IMG/VR virus record: IMGVR_UViG_3300006929_000032
Coordinates: 1 to 42,811 of that record
From: a virus
Length of the DNA: 42,811 nt
Reading direction: 5' to 3' (one strand)
Part shown: positions 23,201-33,800 of the stretch, piece after piece
How positions within the stretch are numbered: position 1 is the stretch's first letter
Layout of the letters: every line of letters starts with the position of its first letter
The notes under the pieces: model-generated
Seen by the model: the letters and a program-made list of their open reading frames with translations, nothing else
The model's database searches: none
Told to the model about the DNA's origin: nothing
Position numbers and translations under genes: made by a program

Positions 23201-26200
23201 ATAATACATTTGTCTGTAAAAGATTTACTACTTTAGATGCTAATCCTCCTGATGCCAACTTCCTTCAAACAAATGGAGCTAGAGATGGTAATACTGGAAG
23301 AATTTGTTATAGACCTTATTACTATTATGGTATAAGAGAAGGAGATAACTCTATATTTAGAATTACTCCTGGAGATAGGCTTACTGATGGAAGTGGAACT
23401 CCAGCTTTAGATACAGAGTATACTGCAGGTAAAATAGAAAAAAGTATTCCATTGTCATATCCTTTATCTTCTATAGCTACTTGCTATAGCAAAGGAGATG
23501 ATGGAGGTATAGGAGGTGGAAAAATATATGTTCTAAATTCATTAGGACAAATATCAACAGTAGATGTACAAGTTAAATATGATGAATGGCTAACTACTCC
23601 TTTACAAGTAAGTAGTATGAATTTAGAATATAGAGCATTTAAATGGAGCAATGATAATGTTAATGGCAATATAGGTGGAACTACAGGAGTATTTGGCGGA
23701 TTGTCTGAAGAGAGTACACCAAGTATTGCTCCTTCTGGAATAGCTTCTGATATACTGGAAACTAAAGGGCCTACTTCAACATTTATTCCTGATACAGAGG
23801 CTATCAATGGAAACGATACGGAAGATTTTGATACAAGATTGTGGATTCAATATTCTCCTGCTGGAGATGGCACTTTTGGAGAAGGTGATAGATTTTTATT
23901 TTGCGGTAAATCAAATGCTACTAATACTGCTGGAAACGCTATTATATATATGGCAGATAGAACTCCACCTACTACTACTTACAGTTCTTATAAATGGCCT
24001 TTTAATTTACAATATTACAATGCCCCTGGTACTGGTGGGCATAATTACGCTTTTGATGCAAAGTTTAGTATTCCTATAAGCCATAACCTTTATGGTTATG
24101 AATCTCCTGGAGAATATAATGAATTAGCAGATGCACACTCTTATTTTAAAGGAGCCAGGAGGTCCAGTACTGTAATAGGCAATCATGTGCTTGAATGGAT
24201 ATATACTAGAGTAGGTGAAGATTTAACTAATGGAGGTTGGTCTGCTGAATCTCAAGGCGATTGGTGTCGTCCTTATTTTAATTTTGGGCATAATATTGGA
24301 TGGGCTTCATTCCCTCATTCCCCTGGTATAAAAGTAGCTAAATATGGACTTTTTCCTGTATCAGATAATGATAGAGATGGTGTACTAGATGGAACAGGAG
24401 TAGTAGTCCCTAGTAGTAAATCTATGCAGTCTACTGCTGATTTAAAGCATCCTTATGGCAACTTACATCAAAGAGTATCGGCTCATGCTGTAGGAGTTAT
24501 AGGAGGTTGTGAAGATAACTGGAGAAGAAGAGCTGGTAAACTACAAGCCATGGGCAATCAGGTTGGTAATTCTTGGGACGCAAATTGGATGGGAATGCAA
24601 GGTTATGCAGATAGAGAAGATTCTGATTCAGGCTGGGAAGCACATCCAGTTCATGAAGCTCCTTCTAGTGTTTCTATGGATAAATGTATCTTCATATGTA
24701 CTGATATGCATTATGGGGATTTTCAACCTAAACAAGGATATCAATATACTGATATTAAAGCGTCCGATAATACAACAGAATCTGGAATTAATTTATTAAC
24801 TTTTGTATTATCAGATGCCAAAGCTGATGTTGCTAATTTACAAGCAGGGGATTTAGTCTTTATAAGTTCAAAAGTACAGAATGCTAATAATGATGATATT
24901 GCTGATAATTTACCTGCTACTGGTGCTGATTTTTCTGCAAGAACAACTAATAATAGAGGTATATCTGCTTATATAGTAAGTGTTGATTCTAGTCAAGCAA
25001 CTGGTAGTTGTGAAATTACTACATCTCTAAGTGCAGCTGATTATGCACATGGTGATGGTACTCCAGATACAGGATGGATACATCCACATACTTCTAGTTA
25101 TGAAATGTATAATGATTCCCATATTAGTTGGGGTAGGAGTGATAATCAAGCAAGCTGGGTAAGAGGTGTAAACAGAGAGGGGGAGCACTTATATCATTAT
25201 TCTTTTAATTCTGCAGAACCTACTGATGGTAGTATTTTTAAAGACCCTGAAAGAGCAGGAGGACATTATACTAAAACTTGGTATACATCAGTTGAATCTG
25301 AAGATGGATGGTGGGGTTCTCCTGGAATCTTAAATAAGATTGATAAATTAAACTTCAGAGCAGGATATATGATGAGGCCTTTTGATACGTCTGAAAATAC
25401 TTTTGAAAATTTAATAGTTGGAAATTATACTGCAGTTGATTCTCCTAGTATGCCTGATACAATATATCATCTTAAAAATAGCAATAAATTACATTATCAC
25501 GTAAATAATAGTGCTGTTAATAATCAATTTGCAAATAGATTATTTATAGCTTCTCCTACAGAAGAAGGAAAATCCAATGTATACATATGTGATTTAAACT
25601 TTATGTATCCAGATGAAGGAAGTTATGTGCCTGATGTAGTTAATGTTCCAGCGCAAGGGTCCCCAACTGATAATTGGGATGGATTTCCAGCATTTACTAC
25701 TAATTCAAATACTTGGAATAGAGGAGGCGATGATTGGGATGTGTTAATTGCAGGTAAGTTAGATTCTAGTCCTTATATTTCAACAGCAGTAGCAGACCAT
25801 CCAAATGCAACATTATGTCCTGTAGTAGCTATTGATACAGATGCTGATGATATATATCATGGATTTAAATGGTTAAGTAATGCAGGAATTACACACCAAA
25901 CATCTAGAGATGGTTCATCGTCATGTAACCATGGAGATAGACATGGAATAGCTTCTGTACCTAATAGGTTAGCAGGAGCATGTTTGACTATTGTAGACCA
26001 AACTACAGGAACTATGCAAACAAGACAAATAGTAGGCTCTAGGCCTTATCTAAGTTCAGAAGACCCAAACTATACACCCGCAGAAGGTGAGATACTTTAT
26101 TTAGATGTCCACTATCCTTTTGGTCATGCACCAGCAGCTAATGATTACTTTTATATATGGAGTCATGCAGATGTTTGTACTGCTCCAGTAAGATTATTAA

Positions 26201-28416
26201 AAGAAACACCTTTACCTTATGGATTACCTAATGCTAATAAGCAAGACCCTACATTAGGTGCTCCTATGTATCCTAAATCAGGGACTATTGCTTCTATAAG
26301 CGGAAGTGGTAGTTTAGTTACAGTTACTACTGATAATATACATTTTTTAACTAGTAATGATTACGTTGAAATCTCTGATACAGTTAATTACAATGAAGCT
26401 TCTTATAAAGTTACAGTAGTGAATCCTAAAATATTTAGATTTGCTAGTACAGTAACTCCTAGTGAGACTATAGGAAATTGGAAATTATTACCTACTGGAG
26501 AATCTTCTGCTGCTAATCCAATGTTGCTTGATATATATACTCCAACTATTAAGACAACTTTTGGTGGACTTGACATGAGAAAATTAAGAGGTGGGGAAGT
26601 TAGCGCCATAGCTGATGATACTGATGATATCAGACTAACTAGTGCTAACCATAGACTTTCTGCAGGAGATAGTATTACTCATAAAAGTGATAGTACGGCA
26701 GCTCAAGATGGTACATATATAGTTAAGGTAGGAGCAGGAGCATTACCTAGTGCTACTGAAGATACGTTTGATGTAGCAAATACTACTTCTACTAATACAC
26801 CTGGAGATTGGACTACTAATCAATGGGAATCAGTTGTAATGGAGAGAGGCAATCAGTCTAAATTAGGTGAAATAAGAAGTGGATTTAACTCTTGGGACAA
26901 AGGAAATATAGCAGGGAATATAGCGAGATATGATACTGATGAAGATGCTTCATCTTTTCTTGCTGTCGGTGATTCATTCGTGGAAATAAAAGCAGCATCT
27001 GAAACTGCTGATTCTGGTGATTATTTCTTGTCAAATAATAATTACCATTACAAGATATCTCTAATATATGATGGTTATCAAGAAGGTCCTTTATCCGATG
27101 GTACATGGATTTACAATGATAGTGTAACAAGAAGTTTATTATCAGTATCTATAAAATTAGCTCAATATAGCAAAAGACTATCTCACGTTTGTATATATAG
27201 AAAAGATTCTGGATTTGATTTATATAAATTAGTCAAAGAAATTAAAACAGATACAGCTTGGTCTTTTAGCGATGGTGCTTATAAGGTGACTGTTAATGAT
27301 GATGGAGAATTAGGAGCTAGTTATGAAGCAAGAACTGGAATGTCTGAATTACTAGATACAATACAATTAAAATACGGGATGTCTACTAAAATAGACGGAT
27401 ATTTATTTGCTGCTGATTGCTCTCATAAAAGAATTAAAAAATCAAGTAATTTAATATTTAGGTCAAGACCTGGAATGTTTAGTGTATTTGACTATGTTAG
27501 GGATTATCTTACATTAGACTCTAAACCTACTGCTTTAGCAAACTTTAATGGTAGATTATATGCGTTTGATGCGAATACTATATATAGAATAAATCAACAG
27601 AATTTAGCTATTGAAGACTTTTATGAGGGAGTTGGTTGCATCAATAAAGATGCTATTATTGTGACAGAATATGGTATGTTTTTTGCTGATAAAAATGGTG
27701 CTTACTTTCATGATGGAAGCCAGCCTATTAAGATATCTCAACCTATACATAGAGGAGGAGATGTTAGTACTACTTTTGGAGGTACTGATAATATAAAAGA
27801 TGTTAGTTGGGATAATATAGTATCAAAATCAGATTTCAATGATATTAAAGTTACTTATGACTCCAATATGTCTTCTATTTTATTTATAATAAACTATCTT
27901 GGAACAGAAACAGATGGAACCTCTAAATCAATTCAATATATATGGTCTTACCATGTTTTATATAAAAGGTGGGATTTATGGGAATTATCAGAAAACTCTA
28001 TGATAGGCAAACCTTTTCATGGTGATGATGGTTCAATATATATACCTATAAATAATGCCATATTTAAACATAGAGGTGGCTCAGAAAAACGAGATTATAC
28101 TTGGGTAAGTAAAAAGATAACAGCAGGAGAAGATTCAGTAGTCAAAGTATTCAATAGAATCAAATTAAATGCTATATCAAATAATGTTAATTTAGGTGGT
28201 TCTAATATGGAAAGCAGTGATAGATTATTGCTAGCAACTAATGAAGGTACTATAGCTTCAAGTGATGTATCTTATACATCTAAAGATTCTAATCATTCTG
28301 AGTATAAAATTAGTAGCAGTAATAAAAGAGGTAGATGGTTACAATTCAAATTAGAAAATATGACTGAAGATTTAGATTCTGTTGGTATAATATTTAGAAA
28401 AAAAGCTGTGAAATAA
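20230..28416 (+). CDS. Giant tail protein with nozzle-like C-terminus, 2728 aa
   Basis: Residues about 2280-2640 resemble the beta-propeller of T7 gp12 or P22 gp10 tail nozzle proteins (GRLYAFDANTIYRI, then YGMFFADKNGAYFHDGSQPI), so it probably forms the tail tube tip. The ~2200 residues before it are Ser/Thr/Asn/Gly-rich beta modules: two copies of E-x-MRV...RG (near 304 and 612), three copies of a TVT-x-NH...GD...yNG-type repeat (near 943, 2025 and 2135) and a calcium-loop motif DNDRDGVLD (1379-1387). T7 gp12 is about 800 residues, so this is a greatly enlarged tail protein that may also bind host surfaces. Confidence 0.75.
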   Translation: MPKQLKEIRGFIKGTVLNASERDVIEDASIFALNINPESESGILSAINTDELFALSSGAFTYSDLPIPWGHSGNENSSELGAGGSDSFSSPMKINLDVFQGKDSASLSFKGTKGRNERLTAVNPRPYARKLILSANEDVNYKPASTINPTDTEITILSEDQTITGSPTDIAISGFTEGVATITVGENDPAQLAGDTFTITTPDNRVVIYKFYNDGSGASGTQDTSGGTWTRIDVQGESTLAGVAAEIETALNSENGHRDRITVTRATALLNLQLAQRSVSHYLTAGTYFSLIGTSATYNVDSSDNTEIMRVVSTSGTTIRIQRGLFGTKKKEYTSAIYDIYANKYLINDEFYTTDYGYCNLYEWSSYSGNNIGGSGRHWLYSSDTATKAKNGYMVSSSTYEITFSATDKTIKFKTQAPEFNEGDNVSFYMHEASSNHGYSGTILKTVTDGGYTTWTMDTAPITDVLDGTDATGVFVESSLIKNCTLFHSLDTATQDTGADKAYKINDWVHQKTGITNVWADTTDTEVSRLDTDGYWKSGSHNDSQDLNAAADNSENFYPFQANPEVLAIECEYEDISLDTDTVNAIGPDVSTITLDGDASLKLATGNIIKISTEYMRVLSINNRQITVARGYNSNAIEIPNDSQVNVNVNHTIKQSIDKSLLKRGQEYCLYFYSKSVNGNPKGALSLTYNGGSFSSNGKWNLANTEISKGYIVDPLYRSYTSSASNITQETRWINFSDLDKPNGSNLSESLDTTWRRFKYEFTIPKNLEKISDLDIEFSSSLDADEDKFCLAQIDLLESTLIYNNTGNPILATSVLDNSGAKDLMLYNRSNKDFQIIQNCFNRDGLSYDFTSPSKSLYALQDFDTDTVSAIRNNRELHIGLGGTAGSPAPQWLGYLNHKLFGSDNTNQLYQDEDTVHKYGTEGSAMLSKIALAGEHEYLVAVSSSTGSVLTITHTNHSVDVGDNLIIREWADASNTWAGTGVWVVTTRTDDNTFVCKRFTTLDANPPDANFLQTNGARDGNTGRICYRPYYYYGIREGDNSIFRITPGDRLTDGSGTPALDTEYTAGKIEKSIPLSYPLSSIATCYSKGDDGGIGGGKIYVLNSLGQISTVDVQVKYDEWLTTPLQVSSMNLEYRAFKWSNDNVNGNIGGTTGVFGGLSEESTPSIAPSGIASDILETKGPTSTFIPDTEAINGNDTEDFDTRLWIQYSPAGDGTFGEGDRFLFCGKSNATNTAGNAIIYMADRTPPTTTYSSYKWPFNLQYYNAPGTGGHNYAFDAKFSIPISHNLYGYESPGEYNELADAHSYFKGARRSSTVIGNHVLEWIYTRVGEDLTNGGWSAESQGDWCRPYFNFGHNIGWASFPHSPGIKVAKYGLFPVSDNDRDGVLDGTGVVVPSSKSMQSTADLKHPYGNLHQRVSAHAVGVIGGCEDNWRRRAGKLQAMGNQVGNSWDANWMGMQGYADREDSDSGWEAHPVHEAPSSVSMDKCIFICTDMHYGDFQPKQGYQYTDIKASDNTTESGINLLTFVLSDAKADVANLQAGDLVFISSKVQNANNDDIADNLPATGADFSARTTNNRGISAYIVSVDSSQATGSCEITTSLSAADYAHGDGTPDTGWIHPHTSSYEMYNDSHISWGRSDNQASWVRGVNREGEHLYHYSFNSAEPTDGSIFKDPERAGGHYTKTWYTSVESEDGWWGSPGILNKIDKLNFRAGYMMRPFDTSENTFENLIVGNYTAVDSPSMPDTIYHLKNSNKLHYHVNNSAVNNQFANRLFIASPTEEGKSNVYICDLNFMYPDEGSYVPDVVNVPAQGSPTDNWDGFPAFTTNSNTWNRGGDDWDVLIAGKLDSSPYISTAVADHPNATLCPVVAIDTDADDIYHGFKWLSNAGITHQTSRDGSSSCNHGDRHGIASVPNRLAGACLTIVDQTTGTMQTRQIVGSRPYLSSEDPNYTPAEGEILYLDVHYPFGHAPAANDYFYIWSHADVCTAPVRLLKETPLPYGLPNANKQDPTLGAPMYPKSGTIASISGSGSLVTVTTDNIHFLTSNDYVEISDTVNYNEASYKVTVVNPKIFRFASTVTPSETIGNWKLLPTGESSAANPMLLDIYTPTIKTTFGGLDMRKLRGGEVSAIADDTDDIRLTSANHRLSAGDSITHKSDSTAAQDGTYIVKVGAGALPSATEDTFDVANTTSTNTPGDWTTNQWESVVMERGNQSKLGEIRSGFNSWDKGNIAGNIARYDTDEDASSFLAVGDSFVEIKAASETADSGDYFLSNNNYHYKISLIYDGYQEGPLSDGTWIYNDSVTRSLLSVSIKLAQYSKRLSHVCIYRKDSGFDLYKLVKEIKTDTAWSFSDGAYKVTVNDDGELGASYEARTGMSELLDTIQLKYGMSTKIDGYLFAADCSHKRIKKSSNLIFRSRPGMFSVFDYVRDYLTLDSKPTALANFNGRLYAFDANTIYRINQQNLAIEDFYEGVGCINKDAIIVTEYGMFFADKNGAYFHDGSQPIKISQPIHRGGDVSTTFGGTDNIKDVSWDNIVSKSDFNDIKVTYDSNMSSILFIINYLGTETDGTSKSIQYIWSYHVLYKRWDLWELSENSMIGKPFHGDDGSIYIPINNAIFKHRGGSEKRDYTWVSKKITAGEDSVVKVFNRIKLNAISNNVNLGGSNMESSDRLLLATNEGTIASSDVSYTSKDSNHSEYKISSSNKRGRWLQFKLENMTEDLDSVGIIFRKKAVK

Positions 28417-29150
28417 TGGAAAAGATTATAAAATTGCAGTCTAAAATATCATCTTTTCAAGATGTTGAGAAATCTTTAAGAGAGATAGAGAAGATGTTTA
28501 ATGATTTGACAAAGTCTGTTAACTCTAAAGCAGAGTCAGAAATAACAGATAGAGAAGGTAAAACAGGAGATTTGCAAGTCACTATGAATACAGATAAGTC
28601 CTATACCTTTGAATTTAAAACTGATACAGGGTGGAAAACACCTATATTCCAAGAGAATATAATAACTTTTAAAGATAAGCCTAGGCAAGCTAATCAACCT
28701 AAAAAATCTATAGATGAGATAGAAACAGAGGATACTAGCACAGGTGCTTCTAAAGCTAAAAAGACTATATTTGATGAAAAAGCAAAAAAATTTGTTCTTC
28801 CTAGGCCTGATTATGATACTGGATGGGTTGATATGGATAGAACTGATGCGGCTAAAAGAGAACTTACCCATACTCACGGTTTGTCAACGACAAGTATAGT
28901 AACTGCCCAATGCTTTGTTAGAGATGCTTACGGAGAAAGCGATGGTACAGCTGCAACAAATGCTGTTTTTCCTTATTTTAGACTTCAAGACAATGATTCA
29001 AGAGGTTGGGATGGATTTTATTATGAAATATTAGAAACAGAATTAAAAGTTTGGCTCAATTCAACTCATAATATTTTTCATACTTATGATGGTGATAATG
29101 GCCATAGGGATTGGGACAGGATGGATGTAAGGATACTATTATGGAAATAA
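28416..29150 (+). CDS. Probable tail appendage protein, 244 aa
   Basis: The ATG overlaps the giant tail gene stop. An N-terminal coiled coil (ISSFQDVEKSLREIEKMF) is followed by a disordered linker. A C-terminal beta domain opens with YDTGWVDM (about 133-140) and has a THTHGL segment, a pattern seen in phage fibre tips (Y-D-S/T-G-W then H-x-L). This architecture suits a trimeric fibre or collar that attaches to the nozzle. The receptor is not predictable. Confidence 0.6.
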   Translation: MEKIIKLQSKISSFQDVEKSLREIEKMFNDLTKSVNSKAESEITDREGKTGDLQVTMNTDKSYTFEFKTDTGWKTPIFQENIITFKDKPRQANQPKKSIDEIETEDTSTGASKAKKTIFDEKAKKFVLPRPDYDTGWVDMDRTDAAKRELTHTHGLSTTSIVTAQCFVRDAYGESDGTAATNAVFPYFRLQDNDSRGWDGFYYEILETELKVWLNSTHNIFHTYDGDNGHRDWDRMDVRILLWK

Positions 29151-29212
29151 CTTGTTTTAATGATTTAAATAGTGTAAATTATAGTGATGGATTATAAGGA
29201 GATATATATATA

Positions 29213-29794
29213 ATGATAATGAATAACTTTAGTAGAGTATTTATTCAACCTATATTAAGAACATTAGTTCAACCCTTTTGGGGAGCAATAGCAAGTGGAC
29301 TAGGAGGACTTTTAGGTGGGAGAGGTTCTAGACCTAAGCCTATAGATTTAGACCAAATAAGAGAATTCCAACAACCAACTCAAGACTTAGTTGACAGGCA
29401 ACTTAGTATGGCTGAAGAGCATATAGACCCTGGTTCTGACATTAATCTACAACTTAAGAAATTTTTAGCACAAAAAGCTGCTGAATCAGGCGCACAAGCA
29501 GGTTCACAATCTATGAAAATAGCTGCTATGAGAGGTGTTAATCCCGCTCAAGCTATGATGGCTTCTCAATTTGGAACTGTAGGAGCTATGGGTAATGTAA
29601 ACCAACAATGGCTTCAAGCTTTAATGAATCAAAGATATAAAGGTATGGGTCAAATGCAGAATATGACTCAAGTGCAACAACAATTAGGAGATAATTTAGC
29701 GAATGTTTCTATGGCTAATACAGACATGAGCAATAGAAATCCTTATAATCCAGCAGCAAGTTTTATGACAGCTTTAGGTAACCAATTAGGATAA
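29213..29794 (+). CDS. Probable internal virion protein, 193 aa
   Basis: AAGGAG at 29196-29201 fits the ATG at 29213. A hydrophobic Gly-rich segment (LVQPFWGAIASGLGGLLGG, about 17-35) precedes Gln/Ala/Met-rich helices (MKIAAMRGVNPAQAMMASQ). Ejection proteins of podoviruses, such as T7 gp14 or P22 gp7, have this composition: membrane-active, helical and flexible. It is the first of three genes that probably form the ejection core. Confidence 0.6.
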   Translation: MIMNNFSRVFIQPILRTLVQPFWGAIASGLGGLLGGRGSRPKPIDLDQIREFQQPTQDLVDRQLSMAEEHIDPGSDINLQLKKFLAQKAAESGAQAGSQSMKIAAMRGVNPAQAMMASQFGTVGAMGNVNQQWLQALMNQRYKGMGQMQNMTQVQQQLGDNLANVSMANTDMSNRNPYNPAASFMTALGNQLG

Positions 29795-29810
29795 TGAACA
29801 GGATAATTAA

Positions 29811-30818
29811 ATGGCAATAAATGTACCCCAAGGATTTGGTCATGGATATGGTCAAGCAATGCAAACGAGTATGCAACAACAAAACCAAGGAATGTCTAGT
29901 TTGATGTCCCTTATAAAATCTCCCGAAGATAAGTATAATGATTCTATAAATACAGAACTCTCAGCCTCTATGGCACCTATAGAAACTGCTTATTCAACCC
30001 CTTTTAGAGATTGGGCAGGGAAAGGAGCAAGCGGGATAGATTTCAATTTAATTGACTCTTCTGGTAAGGCTTATTTAGATTGGAAGACACAATTAACGGA
30101 AGATGGAGGAAGAGGATTGAAGTATGCTAAGAAAAATAATCTTCTAAATCCTATTGCTTTTAAGAAAGCTTATGATGAACAAATTACTCAAATGGTTCCT
30201 GAGATAGCACAACAAATGATTACGCATCAGCAAATGACAGGTGCATCTGATGATAAAATGAGAGAACTGATTGGAACGACTAAAGGCTTAAAAGAATTAT
30301 TAATCAGAACTGGATATGGGGCAGAGATGTTTGGAGAACAAGCTAATCCTATATATCCTTGGCTTACAGAAGGAAAAGGTTTTTTTGGCAAGGCTTGGGA
30401 TACAGTCTGGGATTACCCTATTCCATCTGCTATAGCAGGTTATGCAGCTTATAAATATGGAGGCAAATACCTTCCTGGTGCATATAAATATTTAAAAGGT
30501 AAAATGCCTAAAGGTTGGGGCGGCGGAGGAGGAGGAGCTGGTCAAGGTGCTAAAATTTCTAAAAGTCAAGCAAAAACTGTATTACAGCAAACAGGTGGAA
30601 AAACTAAGCTCCTTAAGAACTTGACTCCTAGTTTAGGAAGAGCAGGAGCTGTAAGGCTTGTGGGGAATTTAGTTAAAGGTAATCTACCTATGTTAATGAT
30701 GTGGGCAATTTACAAAATAGCAACTCAAGATAAAGGTAGATACAAACAAGCACAAAAAGCAAATCTAAATCAAGTATTAGAAGCATCAAAAGTTAATATT
30801 ACTGGCATTAGACGATAA
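29811..30818 (+). CDS. Probable internal virion protein, 335 aa
   Basis: A Met/Gln-rich N-terminus (GYGQAMQTSMQQQNQGMSS) leads to a helical domain; the segment IPSAIAGYAAYKYGGKYLPG and a Gly run (WGGGGGGAGQG, about 236-246) precede a basic helix and a hydrophobic C-terminal helix (LPMLMMWAIYKIA). It lies between the 193-aa protein and the giant protein and probably helps form the ejected channel. No enzymatic motif visible. Confidence 0.6.
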   Translation: MAINVPQGFGHGYGQAMQTSMQQQNQGMSSLMSLIKSPEDKYNDSINTELSASMAPIETAYSTPFRDWAGKGASGIDFNLIDSSGKAYLDWKTQLTEDGGRGLKYAKKNNLLNPIAFKKAYDEQITQMVPEIAQQMITHQQMTGASDDKMRELIGTTKGLKELLIRTGYGAEMFGEQANPIYPWLTEGKGFFGKAWDTVWDYPIPSAIAGYAAYKYGGKYLPGAYKYLKGKMPKGWGGGGGGAGQGAKISKSQAKTVLQQTGGKTKLLKNLTPSLGRAGAVRLVGNLVKGNLPMLMMWAIYKIATQDKGRYKQAQKANLNQVLEASKVNITGIRR

Positions 30819-30829
30819 TTAGGGGCATT

Positions 30830-33800
30830 ATGGCTGAACAACAATGGTCGCCAAACCTTAGCTATAAGCAAACAAGAGAGCTTATAAATCGATACAACAA
30901 GAATCCCAGAGGTTTTGGCGGGGATTCAATTAACGCTTTAAGACAACACGCACACTATCATAATATACCTTTCTACGAAGGAGATTTCAGTATTGCAGAT
31001 GCTATAACGCAAGCTGGCGTTGGATTTATTCAAGGGTTTACAACACTTGACATCGGGAAAAAGCATCCTGATAATGAATGGGAAGCTGTAGCTAGAAGTT
31101 TAGGACATTTAATTGGCTTTGCTCCTGGTATATTATCAGGCCCATTAGGTTGGTTAGGTAAGATTGGTAAAATAAATTCTCTTCAAGCTGCATCTCATAT
31201 GTTAAAAGGTGCTAGAGGTATTCCGTTAAAAATAGCTGAAGATATCTTACAACCAAGAGCAGCAAAACTTGCAACAAAGGCTTTAAAATCTTCTTATTTA
31301 AAAAGAACTGATGCTTTCGATACTTTTAGTAAGTATCTTCTTCATCCTAGTAAAGGTGGAGCTTTAAGGGATGTAGCTTCAGGTGCTTTTAAATTAGGTG
31401 CTGCTAGTGGTATTTCTAGTTGGCAGGGCGGCGTAGATGAAATGATGCGTAGCTTTGGTAGTGGAGCTTTCTATGGTGGTGCCTTCACATCTATAGGAAA
31501 TCTAATAGGTAAGAATGTTAAAGGACAAAGACCTTATAAATTTTCAGTAGAATCTGAAAAGGCAGAGAAATTTGCTAGAACTTTATCAGGTTCTTTGCTT
31601 ATGGGGCTACCTGCTTCTATAAGGGGGGCTACTACTCCTGAACTAATATATGAATATTTAATGGGAGCTTATTTTGGTGGTAAAGAAAAACCTTGGACTA
31701 CAAAAAGAGCAGCTAAAGAGCTAACAAGAGGTATAAAAGAAGCTAGAGAAAATCCAGATGCTCAGTTTGAAAGAACGCTTGACCCTGAAATGTTTACACG
31801 TTGGCCAGATATCCCTCAAGAAGTTAGAGTAGAATTAAGAGAAATGGCTGCAAAACATGTTTTACAAAGACCTCATCAAGCAGGTATGCCAGGATATGAA
31901 TTAGCTGAACGCCTTGGATTAAAACCAGGTGATAAAATAGGTAAAAAACCTAAGAAACCCGAAGGTGAAAAAGATGGTATAGAGTACCTAAAAGAAGAAT
32001 TAGGTGTAAAAGAACTTACAATTAAAGAAAAGAAAGAGATTTTAGAAAAAAAATATCAAGAAGAGCTCCCAGGAGAACTTGACAAAGAAGTAGTTGATAT
32101 GATTAAAGAATTAGAGGACGCTGGTGTTCCTGGGACTGCGAACAGTCTAATGCATACATATAGTCAATTAGTACCGCGTATTAGTGACCCTATTGCAGAA
32201 AGTCTTGCACAAAGAATTAGAGATAGATATACTCCTCAGCAACTTGATTTGATAATGAAACATGGAAAACGACTTGATAAAATTCGTTCAGAAGCTTTAA
32301 GAGAATTATCTCCAGAACAAGCTGCCAAATTAAAGGACAAACAATTACTATCAGATTATGAAAGAAGTATTCTTACAGATATTCCAAAATTATATGAATT
32401 TCTTATGAGAAGAGGTAAAAAAGAAGATGCCGCTGATGTAATAGAGAAAAGCAAAGGGCGTGATAGAGCTAGATTATTTGCCCAGTATAAAGCAGGGGGA
32501 ATCTCTAAAAAGGAATATGATAAAAAATATAAAGAAATAATAGAATTTTATGATAATATAGTAAAACAGAGGCCTGAAAAACAAGATAATACATTTGAAG
32601 TTGAACATATTAAGACAAAGAAAAAAACGGTTTTAGATATAGATAAGGCTTATGAAGAGACAAGAGATGAATGGCTTGCTAAAAATCCAGGTAAAACTGA
32701 AGAAGATTATTTGGGTGTTGTGGCACTTACTTATAATAGAATTACGTATCTTCATAAAGATATGACTAAAAAGGAAGCTAAAGAACAAGGTTATAGTGAA
32801 AAAGAAAGATTACAATTTAATGAAGGCTTAGCTGATAACAGAGAAATATATCACAAATGGTGTGATAATAACGTAGTAAGACTTATAAATCATATTAAAA
32901 AACTTTCTAATCAAGGATTATCTTGGAAGGAAATATTAAATGATACTAGCTTAGGAAAAAAAGGTGAACGATTTGGTCGGCACTTATATTTTATAATGCA
33001 AAGAATTGGTGCTGCTAAAAAAAGTGGAACCCCAGAAGGAGCATTACATGCTGAAAAAAATATTTACGATGTTATAAATAAAGCAAAAGCTAAAGATAGA
33101 CCTCCTATTAAAAAAATAAAAGTTAAACCCTCAACTCCAGAGGGAAAAATAGAAAAAAGTAGAAGAGATACTTTTATTTTAACTTCTAGTCAAAAAGGAA
33201 TAGAAGCGGTTGTCTCTCAAGAATCTCATAAAGCAGGATTAACTGAAGTTCAACCTCTATTTAAAGGGCAAATTGAAAATACAAAAACCTCTTCTACAGA
33301 CCAGATTATTCTATTTCCAGAGACTATGGTATTAGGAAATAGAAAAATAGCAGATGCAGTTGAAGTTCTTAATAATAGAGTTGAAGAAACAGGATATGGT
33401 AATAAAATAGATGTAAGTAAGTATTCCGAAAACTATTTAAATTCATTAAGAAGAGATGCAGCTAGAATTGATTATGCAGAAAAGGTTATAATTATAGACC
33501 CTTTAAATGGACATGTGACAGAAACAAAGGGTTTATCTAGAATCCAAACTCAAATGGCTATTGACAATCCAAATGTAAAAGAAATATATGCTTTTGATAG
33601 TAAGATAGGGGGTTGGCATAAATACAATTTTAAGACAAATAAATTTGACCAAACTAGTGAGGTGCCTGAATTAGCTCGTAGAACGGCCTTTTTCGGCACT
33701 ATTGACCCTAACACTAAAGAAGTAGGTCAAATAGAGAATATCTTCAAAAAACATGCTTCTAAGGGCTTTAAGGATGAAATGCTAGCAAAAACAGAGAAAA

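Noticed and set aside
23484-24799. Several 90-107 aa frames inside the giant tail gene
   Set aside because: No ribosome sites, hydrophobic or low-quality composition, and fully contained within a continuous well-formed gene.
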